Assembly: GCA_946482355.1 (NCBI GenBank)
Contig: CAMLRE010000090.1
Span: 1 to 7,735, forward strand
DNA length: 7,735 nucleotides
From: an uncultured Bdellovibrio sp.
GTDB taxonomy: Bacteria; Bdellovibrionota; Bdellovibrionia; Bdellovibrionales; Bdellovibrionaceae
Direction: 5' to 3'
The notes below the pieces were generated by a model that had not been told where the DNA came from, made no database searches, and saw only the letters and a list, made by a program, of their open reading frames with translations. Both the position numbers and the translations under genes were made by a program. Positions within the stretch are counted from its first letter, which is position 1; each line of letters opens with the position of its first letter. Below, piece after piece: positions 6,046 through 7,735 of the stretch.

Positions 6046-6918
6046 TTATTTAAGATCGACTTGAACTAATTGACCGATCAAATCCTGTAACTGGTCAAAC
6101 ACGTTACTTGTTGTCGGAAGTTCACCTTTTAATTCGGCCGTTAATACCGGAACACTTTGTTCAACCCAAAGATAGCGGCCTAAGCTTCCTGGAAAATTTC
6201 CTAAACGCTTCCATGGTAAATAACTGTAGTTCGGTGATTTTACTTTCGGGCCATCGTAATCCAAAACATTCAGCGGTGTATGAATCGAAATCACAAACTG
6301 AGGTTTGAATTCTTCGATATGTTTCATAATACAATTCACTTCAGGCTCACTTGCGGCCTTATCGCCTGGAAATTTGCGCACCGAACTTTTCGCTTCTTTC
6401 TTCCAGAACTTTTGCGCTTCAGCTTCCCAATCGGTTGTTGGAAAATTACGGTTTAAATCAACACCTGCGGCATTGGTGCGTGTTTTTTTCAAAGCCCCAT
6501 CAGGATTAGCCATGGGAATAATTCTCCAGTTATTGCGCGGATCAATTTCTTGTACGCGTTCAAACCAGTAACGACCTAAAGAGCCAGCGCCAATTTCATC
6601 CCCGTGAATCATGCTGATCACAAGAATGTTTTTGGCTTTTTCGTTTTTCCCTTTTTGATCCACGTGAAAGATTGGTTTGCCGTTAACAGATGTGCAACCG
6701 TCTTTTTGAACGACTTTTTCACACGCCTTAACCAGATTTGTTTTCGTTTTATAATTTTTGTAACGGCCCAGAACTTCTGAACACCATGAACTAAGAGATT
6801 CTTTATTTACAACTGAAGCTTCAGTTTTAATTTCAGTTGTCGCTGATGTTGCGGTTTCCGCAAGCGCACTCACCGAAAATATGTTTAATGTGATCAATAT
6901 GAGACTGAAGATTTTCAT
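6046..6918 (-). CDS. Exported M14 zinc peptidase, MpaA-like murein amidase
   Basis: M14-family metallopeptidase of the MpaA type, which cleaves the gamma-D-Glu to meso-diaminopimelate bond of murein peptides. Numbered from the ATG at 6918 (290 residues): signal peptide with cleavage after ALA (residue 20); zinc ligands His105 and Glu108 in MIHGDE; substrate-binding NPDG...GVDLNRNFP (138-160, with Arg157); SEPE (190-193); third ligand His213 in SIHTPL; and the catalytic Glu262 in LTAELKGE. All match MpaA motifs from memory. E. coli MpaA is cytoplasmic, whereas this one is exported. Four cysteines (46, 65, 75, 196) could form disulfides in the periplasm. Longer readings start at ATG 6957 or TTG 6972, but they bury the signal peptide behind a long basic leader, so 6918 was preferred; no start has a good ribosome site. 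In a predator it could act on prey or self peptidoglycan (inference). Confidence 0.88.
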   Translation of the reverse strand: MKIFSLILITLNIFSVSALAETATSATTEIKTEASVVNKESLSSWCSEVLGRYKNYKTKTNLVKACEKVVQKDGCTSVNGKPIFHVDQKGKNEKAKNILVISMIHGDEIGAGSLGRYWFERVQEIDPRNNWRIIPMANPDGALKKTRTNAAGVDLNRNFPTTDWEAEAQKFWKKEAKSSVRKFPGDKAASEPEVNCIMKHIEEFKPQFVISIHTPLNVLDYDGPKVKSPNYSYLPWKRLGNFPGSLGRYLWVEQSVPVLTAELKGELPTTSNVFDQLQDLIGQLVQVDLK

Positions 6919-6930
6919 TCTCAAAATAAC

Positions 6931-6936
6931 ATCATA
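6931..6936 (-). promoter_or_regulatory. Possible -10 box of the M14 peptidase gene
   Basis: On the minus strand TATGAT lies 12 bases before the ATG at 6918, which would put the transcript start about five bases before the codon. No good -35 is seen at 17-18 bases. It would favour the 6918 start and a nearly leaderless message. Weak. Confidence 0.22.
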
Positions 6937-7015
6937 TCTGTGCAAAAAAGTCCTCATGTTTTTCTCAATCAAACCGATAGGTAATTTATGCCGAGACCCG
7001 ACTTAGGTTAGTACG

Positions 7016-7021
7016 AAGGAG
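7016..7021 (+). promoter_or_regulatory. Ribosome binding site deciding the start at 7031
   Basis: AAGGAG is followed by nine bases and the ATG at 7031. The TTG at 7025 is in frame but only three bases from the AAGGAG, so the ATG is the better start. Confidence 0.7.
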
Positions 7022-7030
7022 ATTTTGAGA

Positions 7031-7219
7031 ATGGCAAAAAAGAGTAGCGTAATGTTAGCCCTGTTATTTATCGCAAACCCGTTTGTTCTGTTATTTTATC
7101 AGAACTGCTCATCAGCTCCTAAACACGTCGTCTCTGCCCCAGAGCAGCACGGCGATAAAAAACCGGCCTCTATAAGCGATAAGCCAGTCCATGGTCCTAA
7201 AGAAAGACTTACTAAATAA
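7031..7219 (+). CDS. Small lipoprotein-like exported peptide, 62 residues
   Basis: Short protein of unknown function with a strong ribosome site. It begins MAKKSS, continues with a hydrophobic core (residues 7-22, VMLALLFIANPFVLLF) and then YQNCSS with Cys26. The position fits a lipoprotein signal peptide, but the residue before Cys is Asn rather than the usual Gly, Ala or Ser. I recall similar FQNC or YQNC forms in Bdellovibrio exported proteins. If processed, the mature part is about 37 polar residues rich in Lys, Pro, Ser and His, with no fold that I recognise. If not processed, the first part would be a single membrane anchor. It is divergent from the M14 gene (112 bp) and ends 40 bp before lexA on the same strand; the lexA promoter lies in that gap, so the two need not be co-transcribed. 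Confidence 0.72.
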   Translation: MAKKSSVMLALLFIANPFVLLFYQNCSSAPKHVVSAPEQHGDKKPASISDKPVHGPKERLTK

Positions 7220-7223
7220 ACTA

Positions 7224-7253
7224 TTGACTTACACATTTCTTACACTGTAAGTT
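7224..7253 (+). promoter_or_regulatory. Predicted lexA promoter
   Basis: TTGACT at 7224-7229 matches five of six bases of the -35 consensus. With an 18-base spacer the best -10 is TAAGTT (7248-7253), which is weak. The start of transcription would then fall near 7260, at the lexA ATG itself, implying a leaderless message; no Shine-Dalgarno sequence is present. The predicted LexA operator covers the spacer and -10, as expected for autorepression. Confidence 0.5.
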
Positions 7254-7260
7254 ATGTGTA
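7230..7260. promoter_or_regulatory. LexA operator (TTAC-N3-GTAA) inside a larger palindrome
   Basis: CTTAC-ACT-GTAAG at 7239-7251 is a perfect 5+3+5 palindrome containing TTAC-N3-GTAA, the LexA motif described for Bdellovibrio bacteriovorus. Outside it, TACACAT (7230-7236) and ATGTGTA (7254-7260) are also exact inverted repeats with the same centre (7245), separated from the core by two mismatched T:T positions on each side. CTTACAC also occurs as a direct repeat 11 bases apart (7228 and 7239). The palindrome ends on the first base of the lexA start codon. Confidence 0.8.
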
Positions 7261-7735
7261 TGAAGAAACAAGCAAACCAGCCCCTCCCACCATTAACAGC
7301 CAAAGAGAAATCAGTCCTGCAATTTATTGAGCAGGAACTGATCTCTAAAGGCGTATCGCCTTCTTATCAAGAGATCTGCGATCACTTTGGCTTTGCCTCA
7401 TTCAATTCAGTTCAAAATTATCTGAAACAATTGAGCAACAAAGGTTATGTGCTGATTCCTCAGAACCAAAAACGCGCGATCCAAATCCTGCACTCAGCAG
7501 ATGATTTTCAAAAGGATCTCGCGAATAGATTAAATATAGTGAAAGAACCTTCGAAGAACTCCTTCGCTGGTCAGTCTTCCCAAAGCTCACAAAGCGACAA
7601 TTCGAAGGTTCTTCCTATTCCTTTCTTAGGGCGCGTTGCGGCCGGTTCACCGATCGAGCGCCTTCATGAAAATGAATTTATTGATGTGCCAGCCACGTTT
7701 ATTAAAACGCCAGGCGATTACTTCGCTTTAAAAGT
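7260..7735 (+). CDS. lexA: LexA SOS repressor, 3' end outside window
   Basis: SOS repressor that binds promoters as a dimer and cuts itself when RecA filaments form. The first 158 residues are present. Residues 12-77 form the winged helix (LTAKEKSVLQFIEQEL, then PSYQEICDHFGFASFNSV, then a wing near NKGYVLIPQNQKRAI). The peptidase part starts at about 118 with the self-cleavage site GRVAAG (124-129), cut between Ala128 and Gly129. GDYFALKV runs into the window edge just before the expected catalytic Ser motif; the Ser and Lys are therefore unseen, and the gene is cut by the window and not by mutation. The linker (about 78-117, rich in Ser, Gln and Asn) is some 30 residues longer than in E. coli LexA and carries an inverted repeat in the DNA. 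An in-frame ATG at 7254 would add MC. The operator and promoter directly upstream indicate autoregulation. Confidence 0.95.
   Translation, partial: MKKQANQPLPPLTAKEKSVLQFIEQELISKGVSPSYQEICDHFGFASFNSVQNYLKQLSNKGYVLIPQNQKRAIQILHSADDFQKDLANRLNIVKEPSKNSFAGQSSQSSQSDNSKVLPIPFLGRVAAGSPIERLHENEFIDVPATFIKTPGDYFALK
7543..7613. repeat. 13-bp inverted repeat in the lexA linker region
   Basis: AAGAACCTTCGAA (7543-7555) and TTCGAAGGTTCTT (7601-7613) are perfect reverse complements, 45 bases apart. Each arm contains the palindrome TTCGAA. Inside are shorter nested pairings, such as TCGCT (7564-7568) with AGCGA (7593-7597). The 71-bp block encodes most of the extended linker and keeps the reading frame. It could be a folded mRNA element, a protein-binding site, or a small palindromic insertion. 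Confidence 0.7.

Noticed and set aside
6108..6571. Two plus-strand frames opposite the M14 peptidase gene
   Set aside because: Antisense to all the catalytic motifs of the peptidase; no supporting signals.
6969..6997. Sigma-28-like promoter (TCAA...GCCGAGAC) before the YQNC peptide gene
   Set aside because: The -10 fits partly but the -35 and spacing do not match the consensus well.
7402..7590. 62-residue minus-strand frame
   Set aside because: Antisense to lexA and covering the inverted repeat; no ribosome site or protein features.

Overview
The window looks like ordinary chromosomal DNA from a low-GC member of the Bdellovibrionota (Bdellovibrio-like; roughly 40% GC by eye, with TTA-rich leucine usage). 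The main pointers are a lexA gene preceded by TTAC-N3-GTAA, the LexA motif reported for Bdellovibrio bacteriovorus, and a small exported protein with a YQNC lipobox-like motif of the kind I recall from that group. Several short secreted proteins without obvious relatives also fit. The assignment is an inference from these signs; no 16S rRNA or other phylogenetic marker is present.

Layout, left to right. A dipeptide-binding protein very like enterobacterial DppA (61-1641, minus) is divergent, across only 49 bp, from a two-domain ABC-F ATPase (1691-3520, plus). The ABC-F gene meets a secreted four-cysteine protein (3536-4162, minus) tail to tail, sharing a hairpin that has a T-tract on both strands. 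Upstream of that protein, on the same strand, lie a 42-residue secreted peptide gene (4221-4349) and uracil-DNA glycosylase ung (4395-5063). On the plus strand follow a protein whose secondary-structure order resembles the ribosome hibernation factors HPF/RaiA (5206-5655) and a three-helix membrane protein (5702-6043). These converge, two bases apart, on an exported M14 peptidase resembling the murein amidase MpaA (6046-6918, minus). Divergent from it are a 62-residue lipoprotein-like peptide (7031-7219) and lexA (7260 to the window edge; the catalytic residues lie outside).

How they work together. The genes do not form one pathway. Loose themes are DNA damage (ung, lexA), translation (the ABC-F protein and, if correct, the HPF-like protein) and cell-wall or peptide use (the M14 amidase and DppA). 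The last pairing would suit a predator that digests prey peptidoglycan and imports peptides, but nothing here shows co-regulation. About half of the genes have clear Shine-Dalgarno sequences. The rest (ABC-F, ung, both secreted proteins, M14, lexA) have none, and some have a -10-like hexamer only a few bases before the ATG.

I see no mobile element, CRISPR array, RNA gene or obvious new defence system. The most rewarding things to check are a nested 31-bp palindrome at the lexA promoter, a 13-bp inverted repeat lying in an unusually long LexA linker, the 42-residue secreted peptide with an A8 run that could shift it into a longer frame, and the divergent HPF-like protein.
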